64,000 nt of DNA from Streptomyces xanthophaeus (GTDB lineage Bacteria > Actinomycetota > Actinomycetes > Streptomycetales > Streptomycetaceae), in NCBI RefSeq assembly GCF_000725805.1, contig NZ_KL647132.1:531930-595929 (forward strand), in the 5' to 3' direction. Every line of letters begins with the position of its first letter. Positions within the stretch are counted from its first letter, which is position 1. This document shows positions 1 through 9,085 of the stretch, piece by piece. The position numbers were made by a program, and so were the translations under genes. The notes under the pieces were generated by a model, which saw nothing but the letters and a program-made list of their open reading frames with translations, ran no database searches and was not told the origin of the DNA.

Positions 1-14
1 CCGGCAGCACGGCT

Positions 15-1514
15 TCAGAGCTGGGCAGTACGGCGCCTGCGCGCGAGGAACACCGCGCCCCCACCGGCCGCGACCACCGCGCCGGAGATGCCGAGCAGGG
101 CGGCGGCCGGGATCTCGGCGCCGGTGGCGGCGAGGTTGCCGCCGACCGAGCCGCCGGCCGAACCGCCCACGGAGCCGCCCACGGAACCGCCGGCGGAACC
201 CCCGCCCGCGGCGCCGCCCGTACCGCCGGTGGTGCCGCCGGCGGCCGGGAGGGTGACGTCCTTGTCCACGGCCACCGAGAAGGAGACCGGGTCGATCGCG
301 TCGCCCGCCTTGTACATGGAGCCGGCGGCATCGTTGGCGAAGGCCGCCGCGCCCTGCTCCGTGAAGACGGCCGGGACCGCATGGAGGGCCAGCAGGCCGC
401 CCTTGGTCTTGTAGTCGGTCTTCGACAGGTCGAGCGTCGCGAAGGGGACGGCCGTCTTGCTGCCGGAGGCGTTCTTGACGTCCACGTAGAGGGTGCCGGC
501 CTTGCCGGAGGCCTCGACCCGCGGGTTGGCGAAGCTCATGTCGATGCCGTGGGCCGCGTACTGGAAGCGCAGGACGCCCTCGAACGAGACGTTCAGCTTC
601 TGCTTGGCGGCATCGAGCTCGCCCTTGGCGAGCGCGAAGTCGTAGAGGTCGCCGTTCTTGACGGCCCCGCCGCCCGGGGTGACCGAGCCCGCGCCCAGCA
701 CGTACGTGCGGAAGGACTCCTTGACACCCCAGGTCAGGTTGGCCTTGAGGACCTTCTGCGGGCCGCCGGCCGGGGCGCTCGGGGCCGCAGTGGTCCTGGT
801 CGCCGTCGGGGTCGCGGTCGCGGTCGGTACGGGCTCGGTCGGGGTCGCGCTCGGCGTGGGCTTGGTCGGCGTCGGGCTCGGGCTCGGCGATGCGGGCTTC
901 TCGAACTCCAGCTTCGCGGTGAGGGGATCGCCGGTCAGGCCCGCGTACGTGTCGGAGCCGAGCGCGGTGCCTGCCTGCGCGGTGAGATTCGTCTCCAGCC
1001 TTTCCATCGCCTGGCCGGCGAAGGCGATGTCCGCGAACGGGACGTCCTGCTGCGTGGCCCCGGCCTTGGTGACGTCGGCGGTCAGCTTCTTGGTGCCGGT
1101 GTCGATGCGGAAGTCCGAGAGCTTCACCTCGAATCCGTGGCCGGTCGGCGGGGCGGGCGAGGAGAAGGTGACGCTGCCCTTGAACGCGGCCTTCACCACG
1201 TGGCCGCCCGCCGGGTCGTACTGGCCGGTGGCCTCGCCGAACTGCAGGCTGCCGTCCGCGTTGACCTTCGCTCCCTCGGCCACGGTGATGGTGCCCTTGG
1301 CCATGCCCGTCACGTAGGCGCGGTACCGGGCGATCACACCCCAGTCGAGGGTGCCGCCGACGACGTTGACCGGCGCGGTCGGGGCGCCGCCGGCCTGCGG
1401 GGCGGCAACGGGGCTTCCCGCGGCCGTGGCGGGCAGGACGAGGGCGGTGGTGCCGAGGGCGGCGGCCGTGAGGACGGCTGCGGCGAGGGCGATCGGGCGT
1501 CGGGGGGACGACAT
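15..1514 (-). CDS. Sortase-anchored HtaA-domain haem-binding surface protein
   Basis: This 499-residue protein is predicted to bind haem at the cell surface and pass it towards the HmuTUV importer. It has a signal peptide (first 35 or so residues) and two HtaA domains, which begin at the motifs WGVIARYRAYVTG and WGVKESFRTYVLG and are separated by a Pro/Thr/Ser-rich linker. A Gly/Ser repeat follows. The C-terminus carries LAATG, a hydrophobic helix and an RRRR tail, which is a class E sortase signal of the LAxTG type. The frame stays open further upstream, but this ATG has AGGAG 8 nt before it and begins the signal peptide. The gene lies downstream of, and probably in an operon with, a second HtaA gene. 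Haem ligands were not assigned. Confidence 0.9.
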   Translation of the reverse strand: MSSPRRPIALAAAVLTAAALGTTALVLPATAAGSPVAAPQAGGAPTAPVNVVGGTLDWGVIARYRAYVTGMAKGTITVAEGAKVNADGSLQFGEATGQYDPAGGHVVKAAFKGSVTFSSPAPPTGHGFEVKLSDFRIDTGTKKLTADVTKAGATQQDVPFADIAFAGQAMERLETNLTAQAGTALGSDTYAGLTGDPLTAKLEFEKPASPSPSPTPTKPTPSATPTEPVPTATATPTATRTTAAPSAPAGGPQKVLKANLTWGVKESFRTYVLGAGSVTPGGGAVKNGDLYDFALAKGELDAAKQKLNVSFEGVLRFQYAAHGIDMSFANPRVEASGKAGTLYVDVKNASGSKTAVPFATLDLSKTDYKTKGGLLALHAVPAVFTEQGAAAFANDAAGSMYKAGDAIDPVSFSVAVDKDVTLPAAGGTTGGTGGAAGGGSAGGSVGGSVGGSAGGSVGGNLAATGAEIPAAALLGISGAVVAAGGGAVFLARRRRTAQL

Positions 1515-1596
1515 GGCGGGCACTCCTGAAGGAACAGGTACGGGGGACGGGGGTGGCGCCGGGTGCCGTCGGCCGGACGGGACCACGACAGCGGGG

Positions 1597-3066
1597 CTAG
1601 GGGGTGTCGGTGGGAGCGGCACCGGTGCGGGTGCCGGTGCCGGCTTCGGCATCGCCGCCGCCACCGGGCGTCGCCGCGGCGGCCGTACGGCGCCTGCGGA
1701 CCGCGAGGAAGGCGGCGCCCGCGACCAGGACCAGCAGGGCCACGGCCAGGGCGACGTACAGCCCGGTGGACGAGGACTCTTCGGCCTTCGCTGCGGGCGA
1801 GGCGGCGGCGGACGGCGCGGAGGAGGGCTCGGGCGCGGGGGACGCCGTGGAACCGAGGTCGGGCAGGGCGGGCAGCTTCGCCGAGGCGTCGAGGGCGACC
1901 GCCAGGGTGACGGGGTCCATCTCGGTGCCCGCCTTGTACATGGAGTTGAAGGCCTGGGAGCCGCCCTCGGTCAGGGTGGCCGGGGCCTCGGTCAGGGTGG
2001 CGAGGCCGCCCTCCGCCTTCAGCCCCTTGGCGTCGAACTCGACCAGCGCGACGGCGTTCTTCGTCTGGCCGCCCGTGGTGACGTCGGCGGACAGGACTCC
2101 CTTGCCGTTCTCCACCTTGACGCTCAGCTTGCCGAGCGTCAGGTCCAGGTGGGCGCCGGTGAACTGGACGGCCCCGGCGAAGGCCGCCTCCAGCGTGCCC
2201 TTCTGACCGTCGTACGCACCCTTGCCCTGCGGGAAGCGGAACAGCGCACCCCCGTCCAGGGCGCCTTCGGTCAGGACCCACTTGCCCTGGCCGATGGAAC
2301 CGGTGACGTACTCACGGAAGGTGCGGCGTACGCCCCAGTCGACGGCGGCGTCGGTGAAGGCGCCCGCCGGCTGCGGGGTCGCTTCGCCCGGGGCCGGGGA
2401 AGCCGGGGGCTGCGCGGACTGCGAGGGCTGGGCGCTGCCCGCCGGGGCGACGACGTCGGCGGAGAGCGAGAGCGGGTCGAGCGGTGCACCCGCCGCGTAG
2501 TAGCCCGCGAAGGCCTTGGCGCCCTGGTCGGTGAGGGTGACCGGGACGTTGGAGAGGGCGATCGGGGTGGCGCCGCCCTTCATGTTGATGCCGCCGAGGT
2601 TCAGGGCGGCAAAGGGCACCTGGGACTGGCTGGTGACCTGGCCGGTGTCCTTGGCCTTGCTGGAGACGTCCACGTAGAGGGTGCCGCGGCCACCGGAGAT
2701 CTTGACGGTCGGCCGGCTGACGGTCATGTCCAGCTCGTACGCGCCGTCGGGCTTCTGGTGGCCCTGGAAGCTCACGCCGCCGGTGAAGGACGCGTTGAAC
2801 TCGCCGCTGTCGGGATCGTACGAACCGGCCGCCGAGTGGAAGCGGAACAGGCTGCCGCCCGCGGTGGCGGCGCCGTTCTTCAGCTTGAAAGAACCTTTCG
2901 CGATGGGTCCGGTGACATAACTCTGGAAGGACGATTTGATACCCCAGTCCAGCCGCCCGCCCTGCACGGTGCGGCCCGCCGCCTGGGCGGCAGTGGCCGG
3001 GAGCAGCACTCCCAGCAGGGCCGCCAGCAGAGCGACTGCCAGCGTGCGGGCAGGTCTTGCGGACAT
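1597..3066 (-). CDS. Membrane-tethered HtaA-domain haem-binding protein
   Basis: This 489-residue protein has a Sec signal peptide ending near AQAAG and two HtaA domains, which start at RLDWGIKSSFQSYVTG and VDWGVRRTFREYVTG. A Pro/Ala/Ser linker leads to a transmembrane helix (about residues 435-457), followed by RRRR and a cytoplasmic tail of some 30 residues. It has no LPxTG/LAxTG motif, so it should sit in the membrane, whereas the neighbouring HtaA protein is wall-linked. The pair could form a wall-to-membrane haem relay, which is an inference. The gene is the first of the two minus-strand HtaA genes. Its ATG has GGAGG upstream, and an iron box lies about 26 bp upstream of the start. Confidence 0.9.
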   Translation of the reverse strand: MSARPARTLAVALLAALLGVLLPATAAQAAGRTVQGGRLDWGIKSSFQSYVTGPIAKGSFKLKNGAATAGGSLFRFHSAAGSYDPDSGEFNASFTGGVSFQGHQKPDGAYELDMTVSRPTVKISGGRGTLYVDVSSKAKDTGQVTSQSQVPFAALNLGGINMKGGATPIALSNVPVTLTDQGAKAFAGYYAAGAPLDPLSLSADVVAPAGSAQPSQSAQPPASPAPGEATPQPAGAFTDAAVDWGVRRTFREYVTGSIGQGKWVLTEGALDGGALFRFPQGKGAYDGQKGTLEAAFAGAVQFTGAHLDLTLGKLSVKVENGKGVLSADVTTGGQTKNAVALVEFDAKGLKAEGGLATLTEAPATLTEGGSQAFNSMYKAGTEMDPVTLAVALDASAKLPALPDLGSTASPAPEPSSAPSAAASPAAKAEESSSTGLYVALAVALLVLVAGAAFLAVRRRRTAAAATPGGGGDAEAGTGTRTGAAPTDTP

Positions 3067-3091
3067 GAATGTCCCTCCAGGGCCTAGCGAG

Positions 3092-3110
3092 TAAGGTGAG
3101 GCTAACCTAA
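3092..3110. promoter_or_regulatory. Iron box (DmdR/IdeR-type operator)
   Basis: TAAGGTGAGGCTAACCTAA matches the actinobacterial iron-box consensus (TTAGGTTAGGCTCACCTAA and its complement) at almost every position. It lies between the divergent htaA and hmuT genes, so one bound DtxR-family repressor could shut off both when iron is plentiful. Confidence 0.88.
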
Positions 3111-3184
3111 ACTACTGTTGGCCGTGATCGGAACCCCTCGGCCGCCCCCGCCTTCATCCGTCGGACGACCAGGACGGTGCCTTC

Positions 3185-4207
3185 GTGCCTACGCCCGCCG
3201 CCCCATCCCGCTTCCCCCGCACCGGCCTTGCCCTGACCGTCCTGGTCGCCCTGGCACTGACCGTGACGGGCTGCGGGAGTACGGCCACGCCCGCGGGCAA
3301 GCCCGCCCATGCCGCCTCGGCCCCGGACCGGGTGGAACCGCTCGAACCCGCGCCCTCCCCCGTACTGCCCGTCACCGTCGCCTCGGACGACGGCACTCCG
3401 GTCACCGTCGGCTCCGCGGACCGGGTGGTCCCGCTGACCGGCAGCCTCAACGAGATCGTCCACACCCTCGGCCTCGGCCGGCAGGTGGTCGCGCGGGACA
3501 TCACGGCCACCTTCGAACAGGCCGCGCAGCTGCCCGTGGTGACACGTGGACACGACGTCTCCGCCGAGAGCGTGCTCTCGCTGCGCCCGACCCTGGTCCT
3601 GGCCGAGACCACCACCGGTCCCGCAGAAGCGATTCAGCAGATCCGTGACGCGGGCATCCCGGTCCTGGTCGTCTCCCCCGCCAAGACGCTGGAGGACGTA
3701 CCGAAGCGGATCGCCGCGGTCGCCGCCTCGCTCGGCGTGAAGGAGGCCGGCGAGCAGCTGAACCGGCGCACCGCCGACCGGATCGCCGCCGCCCGCAAGG
3801 ACATTCCGGCCGCCACGGGCAAGAAGCCCCGGGTCGCCTTCCTCTACCTGCGCGGCACCGCCTCGGTCTACCTGCTGGGCGGCTCGGACTCCGGCGCCGC
3901 CTCCCTGCTGGAGGCCGCGGGCGCGGTCGACACGGGCAAGGACTCCGGGCTCGGCAAGGACTTCACCCCCATCACCAGCGAGGCCCTGGCCGCGGCCGCG
4001 CCCGACGCGATCCTCGTCATGTCCAAGGGCCTGGAGTCCGTGGGCGGGGTCGACGGGCTGGTCAGGATCCCGGGCGTCGCCCAGACCCCGGCCGGCATGG
4101 ACCGGCGGGTGGTCAGCGTCGACGACGGCGTCCTGCTCAACTACGGCCCCCGCACGGACCAGGTCCTCACCTCCCTGATCACCCAGCTCTACGGCAAGGC
4201 CGCCTGA
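3185..4207 (+). CDS. hmuT: Haem ABC transporter substrate-binding lipoprotein HmuT
   Basis: This 340-residue lipoprotein would capture haem outside the membrane and deliver it to HmuUV. The signal peptide ends in the lipobox VTGC, with lipidated Cys30. The mature part has the class III periplasmic-binding fold signature: RVVPLTGSLNEIVHTLGLG, a GHDVSAESVLSLRPTLVL segment and a C-terminal GPRTDQVL. The GTG start begins the signal sequence directly. The gene is followed after 1 bp by the permease gene and then by the ATPase gene, and it diverges from the HtaA genes across the iron box. The HtaA neighbours favour haem over a siderophore as substrate. Confidence 0.93.
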   Translation: MPTPAAPSRFPRTGLALTVLVALALTVTGCGSTATPAGKPAHAASAPDRVEPLEPAPSPVLPVTVASDDGTPVTVGSADRVVPLTGSLNEIVHTLGLGRQVVARDITATFEQAAQLPVVTRGHDVSAESVLSLRPTLVLAETTTGPAEAIQQIRDAGIPVLVVSPAKTLEDVPKRIAAVAASLGVKEAGEQLNRRTADRIAAARKDIPAATGKKPRVAFLYLRGTASVYLLGGSDSGAASLLEAAGAVDTGKDSGLGKDFTPITSEALAAAAPDAILVMSKGLESVGGVDGLVRIPGVAQTPAGMDRRVVSVDDGVLLNYGPRTDQVLTSLITQLYGKAA

Positions 4208-4208
4208 C

Positions 4209-5483
4209 GTGACGCTCCCCTACGACCCCCCGCAGACCCCCGGGGCCCCGGACGGACCCCGCCCCGCGGAGACCGGCCCCGCCGACGCCACGCCCTCGGC
4301 CGTGACCGCCGACGCCACGCCCGCAGTCGCGGGACCCGCCTCCGCCGCGTCCGCCCCGGCTTCCCCGCCCGCCGCCGCAACTGCCCCCGCCCCGCCCGCG
4401 GTCACCGCACCCGTCAGCGGCAAGCCGCGCCCCGGCAGGGCCGCCGGGCCCGCCGCCGGGCGCAGGGCCCTGTTCCTCACCCTCGCCCTGGGCGCCGCGC
4501 TGCTCCTCCTCGCCCTGCTCTCCGCGGGCATCGGCGCGTACCGCATCCCCACCGGCGACGTCCTCGCCTCCGTCCAGCACCGGCTGGGCCTCGGCGGGAC
4601 CCCGCTCGACCGGGTCGGGGAGAGCGTGCTGTGGAACGTACGGCTGCCCCGGGTCGCGCTCGCCCTGCTCGTCGGCGCGAGCCTCGGCTGCGCGGGCGCA
4701 CTGATGCAGGGCGTCTTCGGCAACCCGCTCGCCGAGCCCGGAGTCATCGGGATCTCGGCGGGCGCCGCGGTCGGGGCCGTCGCCGCCATCGGTCTGGGCC
4801 TCAGCTTCTTCGGCAACTGGACCGTCACCGCCTGCGCCTTCGTCGCGGGCCTGATCACCGTCACCGGCGTGTACCTGCTGTCGCGCAACGGCGGCCGGAC
4901 CGAGGTCGTCACCCTCATCCTCACCGGCATCGCCGTGAACGCCTTCGCGGGCGCCCTGATCGGCCTCTTCATCTTTTTCGCCGACAGCGGCCAGGTCAAC
5001 CAGATCACCTTCTGGCAGCTCGGCTCCCTCGCCCAGGCCACCTGGCCCAAGGTGCTGGCCGTGCTCCCCTGCGCGATCGCCGGTCTGCTCGCCGCCCCCT
5101 TCTACGCCCGCAAGCTCGACCTGCTCTCGCTCGGCGAGCGGCCCGCCCGGCACCTCGGCGTCGACGTCGAACGGCTGCGCCTGGCCCTCATCCTGATCGT
5201 CGCCCTGCTCACCGCGGCCGCCGTCGCCGTGGCCGGCATCATCACCTTCATCGGCCTGCTGGTCCCGCACCTGCTGCGGATGGCCAACGGCCCCGGCCAC
5301 CGCTTCCTGGTGCCCGGCAGCGCCCTGGCCGGAGCCGTGGTCCTGGTCGCGGGCGACCTGGCCGCCCGTACCCTCGCCCAGCCCGCCGAGCTGCCGCTCG
5401 GTGTGCTGACCGCCCTGATCGGCAGCCCGTTCTTCTTCTGGCTGCTGCGCCGCACCCGCCGCAAGCAAGGAGGCTGGGCATGA
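4209..5483 (+). CDS. hmuU: Haem ABC transporter permease HmuU
   Basis: This is a 424-residue FecCD/BtuC-family permease. The core has about nine or ten transmembrane segments and the family motifs RLPRVALALLVGASLGCAGA, QGVFGNPLAEPGVIGIS and GIITFIGLLVPHLLRM. The last contacts the ATPase. The family is usually about 330-360 residues. The excess here is an N-terminal cytoplasmic extension of about 75 residues rich in Ala and Pro, seemingly disordered and perhaps an artefact of the start choice. The GTG start follows the hmuT stop by 1 nt, and the stop overlaps the hmuV start (ATGA). Confidence 0.93.
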   Translation: MTLPYDPPQTPGAPDGPRPAETGPADATPSAVTADATPAVAGPASAASAPASPPAAATAPAPPAVTAPVSGKPRPGRAAGPAAGRRALFLTLALGAALLLLALLSAGIGAYRIPTGDVLASVQHRLGLGGTPLDRVGESVLWNVRLPRVALALLVGASLGCAGALMQGVFGNPLAEPGVIGISAGAAVGAVAAIGLGLSFFGNWTVTACAFVAGLITVTGVYLLSRNGGRTEVVTLILTGIAVNAFAGALIGLFIFFADSGQVNQITFWQLGSLAQATWPKVLAVLPCAIAGLLAAPFYARKLDLLSLGERPARHLGVDVERLRLALILIVALLTAAAVAVAGIITFIGLLVPHLLRMANGPGHRFLVPGSALAGAVVLVAGDLAARTLAQPAELPLGVLTALIGSPFFFWLLRRTRRKQGGWA

Positions 5484-6352
5484 CCGGCCGGCTGACCGGG
5501 CTCCTGTCCCGGAACAAGCGGGCCGTCCCGGCCCGGCCCGCCCCCGGCACGGCCTTCGCCGAGACCGTGGACCTGCACGTCCGCCTCGGCGGGCGCGAGG
5601 TCCTCTCGGGCATCGGCCTGACCGCGCGCGCCGGGGAGGTGCTGGCCCTGGTCGGCCCGAACGGCGCGGGCAAGTCCACCCTCCTGGCCGCGCTCTGCGC
5701 CGACCTGCCGGCCGCCTCCGGCGAGGTCCGCATCGACGGCCGCGCGGTGACCGGCTGGAGCGCCCCGGAGCTGGCCCTGCGCCGCTCCGTACTCCCCCAG
5801 TCGGCCGCGCTGTCCTTCCCCTTCCCGGTGGAGGACGTCGTACGGATGGGCCGCGCGCCCTGGGCGGGCACGGCCTTCGCCGACACCGACGAGGAGGCCG
5901 TGGCCGCAGCCATGGCCGCCACCGAGGTCACGGAGTTCGCCGCACGCCCCTTCTCCGCGCTGTCCGGCGGCGAGCGGGCCCGGGTCGCGCTGGCCCGCGT
6001 ACTGGCCCAGCGGGCCCCGCTGCTGCTGCTCGACGAGCCCACGGCCGCGCTGGACCTGCGCCACCAGGAACTCGTCCTGCGGATCTGCCGGGAGCGGGCC
6101 GCGGCCGGGGACGCGGTGGTGGTCGTCCTGCACGACCTGGGCCTGGCCGCCGCCTACGCGGACCGGGCGGCCGTCCTGCACGACGGGCGGATCGCGGCGG
6201 ACGGCGCGCCGGCCGAGGTGTTCGAGGGCGGGCTCCTGAGCCGGGTCTACCGGCAGCCGGTGGAGGTCCTTCCGCACCCTCGGACCGGATCTCCGCTGGT
6301 GGTCCCGGTGCGCGGCGAGCTGCCCTCGGCCCCGGGCTTGACCCCCGCTTGA
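5480..6352 (+). CDS. hmuV: Haem ABC transporter ATP-binding protein HmuV
   Basis: This 290-residue ABC ATPase powers haem import with HmuTU. Visible motifs are Walker A GPNGAGKST, the signature LSGGERARVALARVLAQ, Walker B LLLLDEPTAALD and the switch His in VVVLHDLG. The region after Walker A (RRSVLPQSAALSFPFPVEDVVRMGR) is typical of HmuV/BtuD-type subunits. The ATG overlaps the hmuU stop, indicating translational coupling. It is the last gene of the haem operon; 175 bp of noncoding sequence then precede efeO. Confidence 0.94.
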   Translation: MTGRLTGLLSRNKRAVPARPAPGTAFAETVDLHVRLGGREVLSGIGLTARAGEVLALVGPNGAGKSTLLAALCADLPAASGEVRIDGRAVTGWSAPELALRRSVLPQSAALSFPFPVEDVVRMGRAPWAGTAFADTDEEAVAAAMAATEVTEFAARPFSALSGGERARVALARVLAQRAPLLLLDEPTAALDLRHQELVLRICRERAAAGDAVVVVLHDLGLAAAYADRAAVLHDGRIAADGAPAEVFEGGLLSRVYRQPVEVLPHPRTGSPLVVPVRGELPSAPGLTPA

Positions 6353-6443
6353 CCTGGATTTGAGGGCCCCGTGGAAGCTCCGTGACGGCCCCGTGTCCGG
6401 GGCCGGAACATGAGAGCCGAATCACTCGACGAGGAGGTATGTC

Positions 6444-6462
6444 TGAGGTAAGCCTCGGTTAA
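6444..6462. promoter_or_regulatory. Degenerate iron box 1 upstream of efeO
   Basis: TGAGGTAAGCCTCGGTTAA agrees with the iron-box consensus at 13 of 19 positions by my count. It lies about 65 bp upstream of efeO and only 1 bp before a second weak box. Confidence 0.5.
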
Positions 6463-6463
6463 G

Positions 6464-6482
6464 TTAGGTCCGCCTCACCGGC
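6464..6482. promoter_or_regulatory. Degenerate iron box 2 upstream of efeO
   Basis: TTAGGTCCGCCTCACCGGC agrees with the consensus at 13 of 19 positions: the left half TTAGGT and the CTCACC block are intact. In tandem with the preceding box it could bind two repressor dimers and give graded iron control of efeOBU. Confidence 0.5.
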
Positions 6483-6527
6483 CTCCCCCTCGGGACGGCC
6501 CCTTCGTCCGATGCCCAGGAGCCCCCT

Positions 6528-7679
6528 ATGCGCCGCGTCCCCCTCTCCGTCCTGGCCGCCGCCTCCGTGGTGGCCGCCCTCACCGCCGTCACCGGCTGCG
6601 CGGAGAAGAGCGACTCGGGCGGCGACGGCGCGGTCCGGGTGACGGCCACCGACAGCAAGTGCGAGGTGTCGAAGACGGAGTTCCCCGCGGGCAAGGTGCA
6701 GATCGACGTCGAGAACAAGGGCTCCAAGGTCACCGAGCTCTACGTCCTCTTCCCGGACGACCGCATCGTCACCGAGCGCGAGAACATCGGCCCCGGCACC
6801 AAGGCCTCCATCACCGCCGAGATCAAGGCGGGCGACTACGAGATCGTCTGCAAGCCCGGCATGAAGGGCGACGGCATCCGCCAGCAGGTCAAGGCCACCG
6901 GCCAGGGCGGCGGCGAGAAGCGCAGCCCCGAGGCCGACGCCGCGGTCGCCGCCTACCGCCAGTACGTGGTCGCGCAGGCCGAGGAGACCCTCCCCAAGGC
7001 GCAGGTCTTCGCCGACGCCGTCAAGGCCGGCGACGTGGAGGCCGCGAAGAAGGCGTACGCGCCCTCGCGCATCGGCTGGGAGCGCACCGAGCCGGTCGCC
7101 GAGTCCTTCGGCGACATCGACCCGAAGGTCGACGTCCGCGAGGACGGCCTGGAGGCCGGCCAGGACCCGGCGAAGGACTGGACCGGCTGGCACCGCCTGG
7201 AGAAGGCCCTGTGGGCCGACAACAAGATCGGCGACGAGGAGAAGAAGCTCGCCGACACCCTGATCGCGGACCTGACCGAATGGCAGAAGAAGGTCGGCCA
7301 GGCGGAGATCACCCCCACCTCGATGGCCAACGGCGCCAAGGAGCTCCTCGACGAGGTCGCCACCGGCAAGGTCACGGGTGAGGAGGAGCGCTACTCCCAC
7401 ACCGACCTCGTGGACTTCAAGGCGAACGTGGAGGGCGCGCAGAAGGCGTACGAGCTCCTCAAGCCGGTCGCCTCGAAGAACGACCCGGCGCTCACCAAGG
7501 AGCTCGACACGCAGTTCGCCGCGCTGAACGTCCTCCTGGACAAGTACCGCACCGACCCGGCCGGCTACGAGTTCACCTCGTACGACAAGGTCGGCGAGCC
7601 CGAGCGCAAGGAGCTCTCGGACGGCGTCAACGCCCTGGCCGAGCCGCTCTCCAAGCTCGCCGCCGCGGTCGCGAAGTAG
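6528..7679 (+). CDS. efeO: Iron uptake lipoprotein EfeO (cupredoxin + M75 imelysin domain)
   Basis: This 383-residue surface lipoprotein is thought to bind iron and hand it to the EfeU permease. The lipobox TGC puts the lipidated Cys at residue 24. Residues 35-130 or so form the EfeO cupredoxin-like domain (CEVSKTEFPAGKVQIDVENKG). The rest is the helical imelysin/M75-like domain with the metal-binding HxxE motif at His222-Glu225 (GWHRLEKALW). It is the first gene of efeOBU, behind two weak iron boxes. The order O-B-U differs from the U-O-B order of enteric bacteria. Confidence 0.94.
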   Translation: MRRVPLSVLAAASVVAALTAVTGCAEKSDSGGDGAVRVTATDSKCEVSKTEFPAGKVQIDVENKGSKVTELYVLFPDDRIVTERENIGPGTKASITAEIKAGDYEIVCKPGMKGDGIRQQVKATGQGGGEKRSPEADAAVAAYRQYVVAQAEETLPKAQVFADAVKAGDVEAAKKAYAPSRIGWERTEPVAESFGDIDPKVDVREDGLEAGQDPAKDWTGWHRLEKALWADNKIGDEEKKLADTLIADLTEWQKKVGQAEITPTSMANGAKELLDEVATGKVTGEEERYSHTDLVDFKANVEGAQKAYELLKPVASKNDPALTKELDTQFAALNVLLDKYRTDPAGYEFTSYDKVGEPERKELSDGVNALAEPLSKLAAAVAK

Positions 7680-7728
7680 CGGGCGCCAGGACCGGCGGGA
7701 CCAGCAGGATCAGCGGAAGAAGAGACAG

Positions 7729-9063
7729 GTGAGCGGGATGGCCGAGTCGGAGCCCACCGGGCAGTCGCCGGACGAGGAGGGTGCGGGGACCGCGCCCGGA
7801 GCCGGGAACGCGCCCGGGACCGCGCCCGGCAGCGCCGTCGCGCCCTCCCGGCGTGCCGTCCTGGGCTGGGGCGGGGCCGGGCTCGCGCTCGGCGCCGCCG
7901 CGGCGGGCGGTGCGGCGGCGGCCTTCGGCCCCTCCGCGGCCCCGGTGCCCGCCGCCCTCGCCGGGGCGGCCGTGCCCTTCCACGGCGAGCACCAGGCCGG
8001 CATCGCCAGCGCCGTGCAGGACCGCCTGCACTTCGCGGCCTTCGACGTACGGACGAAGGACCGCGCCGAGCTGGTGCAACTCCTCAAGGACTGGACCGAG
8101 GCGGCCCGCCGGATGACGGCCGGACTGCCGGTCGGCGAGGGCGGTTTCGGCGGCCTGCCCGAGGCACCGCCGGACGACACCGGCGAGGCGCTGGGCCTGA
8201 AGGCCTCCCGGCTCACCCTGACGGTCGGCTTCGGCCCGGGCCTGTTCGCCAAGGGCCGCTTCGGCCTGGAGGACAGGCGGCCCGAGGCCCTGGTGGACCT
8301 GGAACTGTTCCCCGGGGACAATCTGGACCCGGCCCGCAGCGGCGGCGACCTGTGCGTCCAGGCCTGCGCCGACGACCCGCAGGTCGCGGTGCACGCCATC
8401 CGCCAGCTCGCCCGCATCGGCTTCGGCAAGACCGCGGTGCGCTGGTCCCAGCTGGGCTTCGGCAAGACCTCCTCCACCACCCCCGACGAGCAGACCCCGC
8501 GCAACATGATGGGCTTCAAGGACGGCACCCGGAACATCTCCGGCACCGACCAGGCCGCCCTCGACAAGCACGTGTGGGCCGGCGCCGGTGACGGCAGCGA
8601 CTGGATGACCGGCGGCTCGTACCTGGTGGCCCGGCGGATCCGGATGAACATCGAGACCTGGGACCGCACCTCCCTCCAGGAGCAGGAGGACATCTTCGGC
8701 CGCGACAAGGGCGAGGGTGCTGCGGTGGGCAAGTCCAAGGAGCGCGACGAGCCGTTCCTGAAGGCGATGAAGCCGGAGGCGCACGTGCGCCTGGCCCACC
8801 CGGACTCCAACAACGGGGCGACCATCCTGCGCCGCGGATACTCCTTCACCGACGGCACGGACGGGCTGGGCCGCCTCGACGCGGGCCTGTTCTTCCTCGC
8901 CTACCAGCGCGACGTCCGCACCGGCTTCGTCCCCGTCCAGCGCAGCCTGGCGAAGTCCGACGTCCTCAACGAATACATCCAGCACGTGGGTTCGGCCGTC
9001 TTCGCCGTCCCGCCGGGCGTCCGCGACAAGGACGACTGGTGGGGCCGGACGCTGTTCGCGTAG
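7729..9063 (+). CDS. efeB: Tat-exported DyP-type haem peroxidase EfeB
   Basis: This 444-residue dye-decolorising-type peroxidase is the ferrous-iron-oxidising (or haem-deferrochelating) member of the Efe system. It has a twin-arginine signal (SRRAVLG, Arg41-Arg42, then an Ala/Gly-rich helix) and the family GxxDG motif as GFKDGTRN at about residues 262-269. Export by Tat fits folding around haem in the cytoplasm. I chose the GTG start; an in-frame ATG three codons later is equally plausible. It lies between efeO and efeU, about 50 and 22 bp away, probably in one transcript. Confidence 0.93.
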   Translation: MSGMAESEPTGQSPDEEGAGTAPGAGNAPGTAPGSAVAPSRRAVLGWGGAGLALGAAAAGGAAAAFGPSAAPVPAALAGAAVPFHGEHQAGIASAVQDRLHFAAFDVRTKDRAELVQLLKDWTEAARRMTAGLPVGEGGFGGLPEAPPDDTGEALGLKASRLTLTVGFGPGLFAKGRFGLEDRRPEALVDLELFPGDNLDPARSGGDLCVQACADDPQVAVHAIRQLARIGFGKTAVRWSQLGFGKTSSTTPDEQTPRNMMGFKDGTRNISGTDQAALDKHVWAGAGDGSDWMTGGSYLVARRIRMNIETWDRTSLQEQEDIFGRDKGEGAAVGKSKERDEPFLKAMKPEAHVRLAHPDSNNGATILRRGYSFTDGTDGLGRLDAGLFFLAYQRDVRTGFVPVQRSLAKSDVLNEYIQHVGSAVFAVPPGVRDKDDWWGRTLFA

Positions 9064-9085
9064 TCCCCGCCGGGAAGGAACCGCC

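Noticed and set aside
100..240. Short tandem DNA repeats that could suggest a repeat array
   Set aside because: They encode the Gly/Ser linker of the HtaA protein before its sorting signal and are not an independent element.
381..1529. A 382-codon plus-strand frame opposite the first HtaA gene
   Set aside because: No ribosome site or domain is present, and the minus strand has a signal peptide, HtaA domains and a sorting signal.
6439..6462. Tiny frame MSEVSLG behind GAGGAGG, possible leader peptide of efeO
   Set aside because: The ribosome site is too close to the ATG, and the sequence is better explained by the iron box it overlaps.
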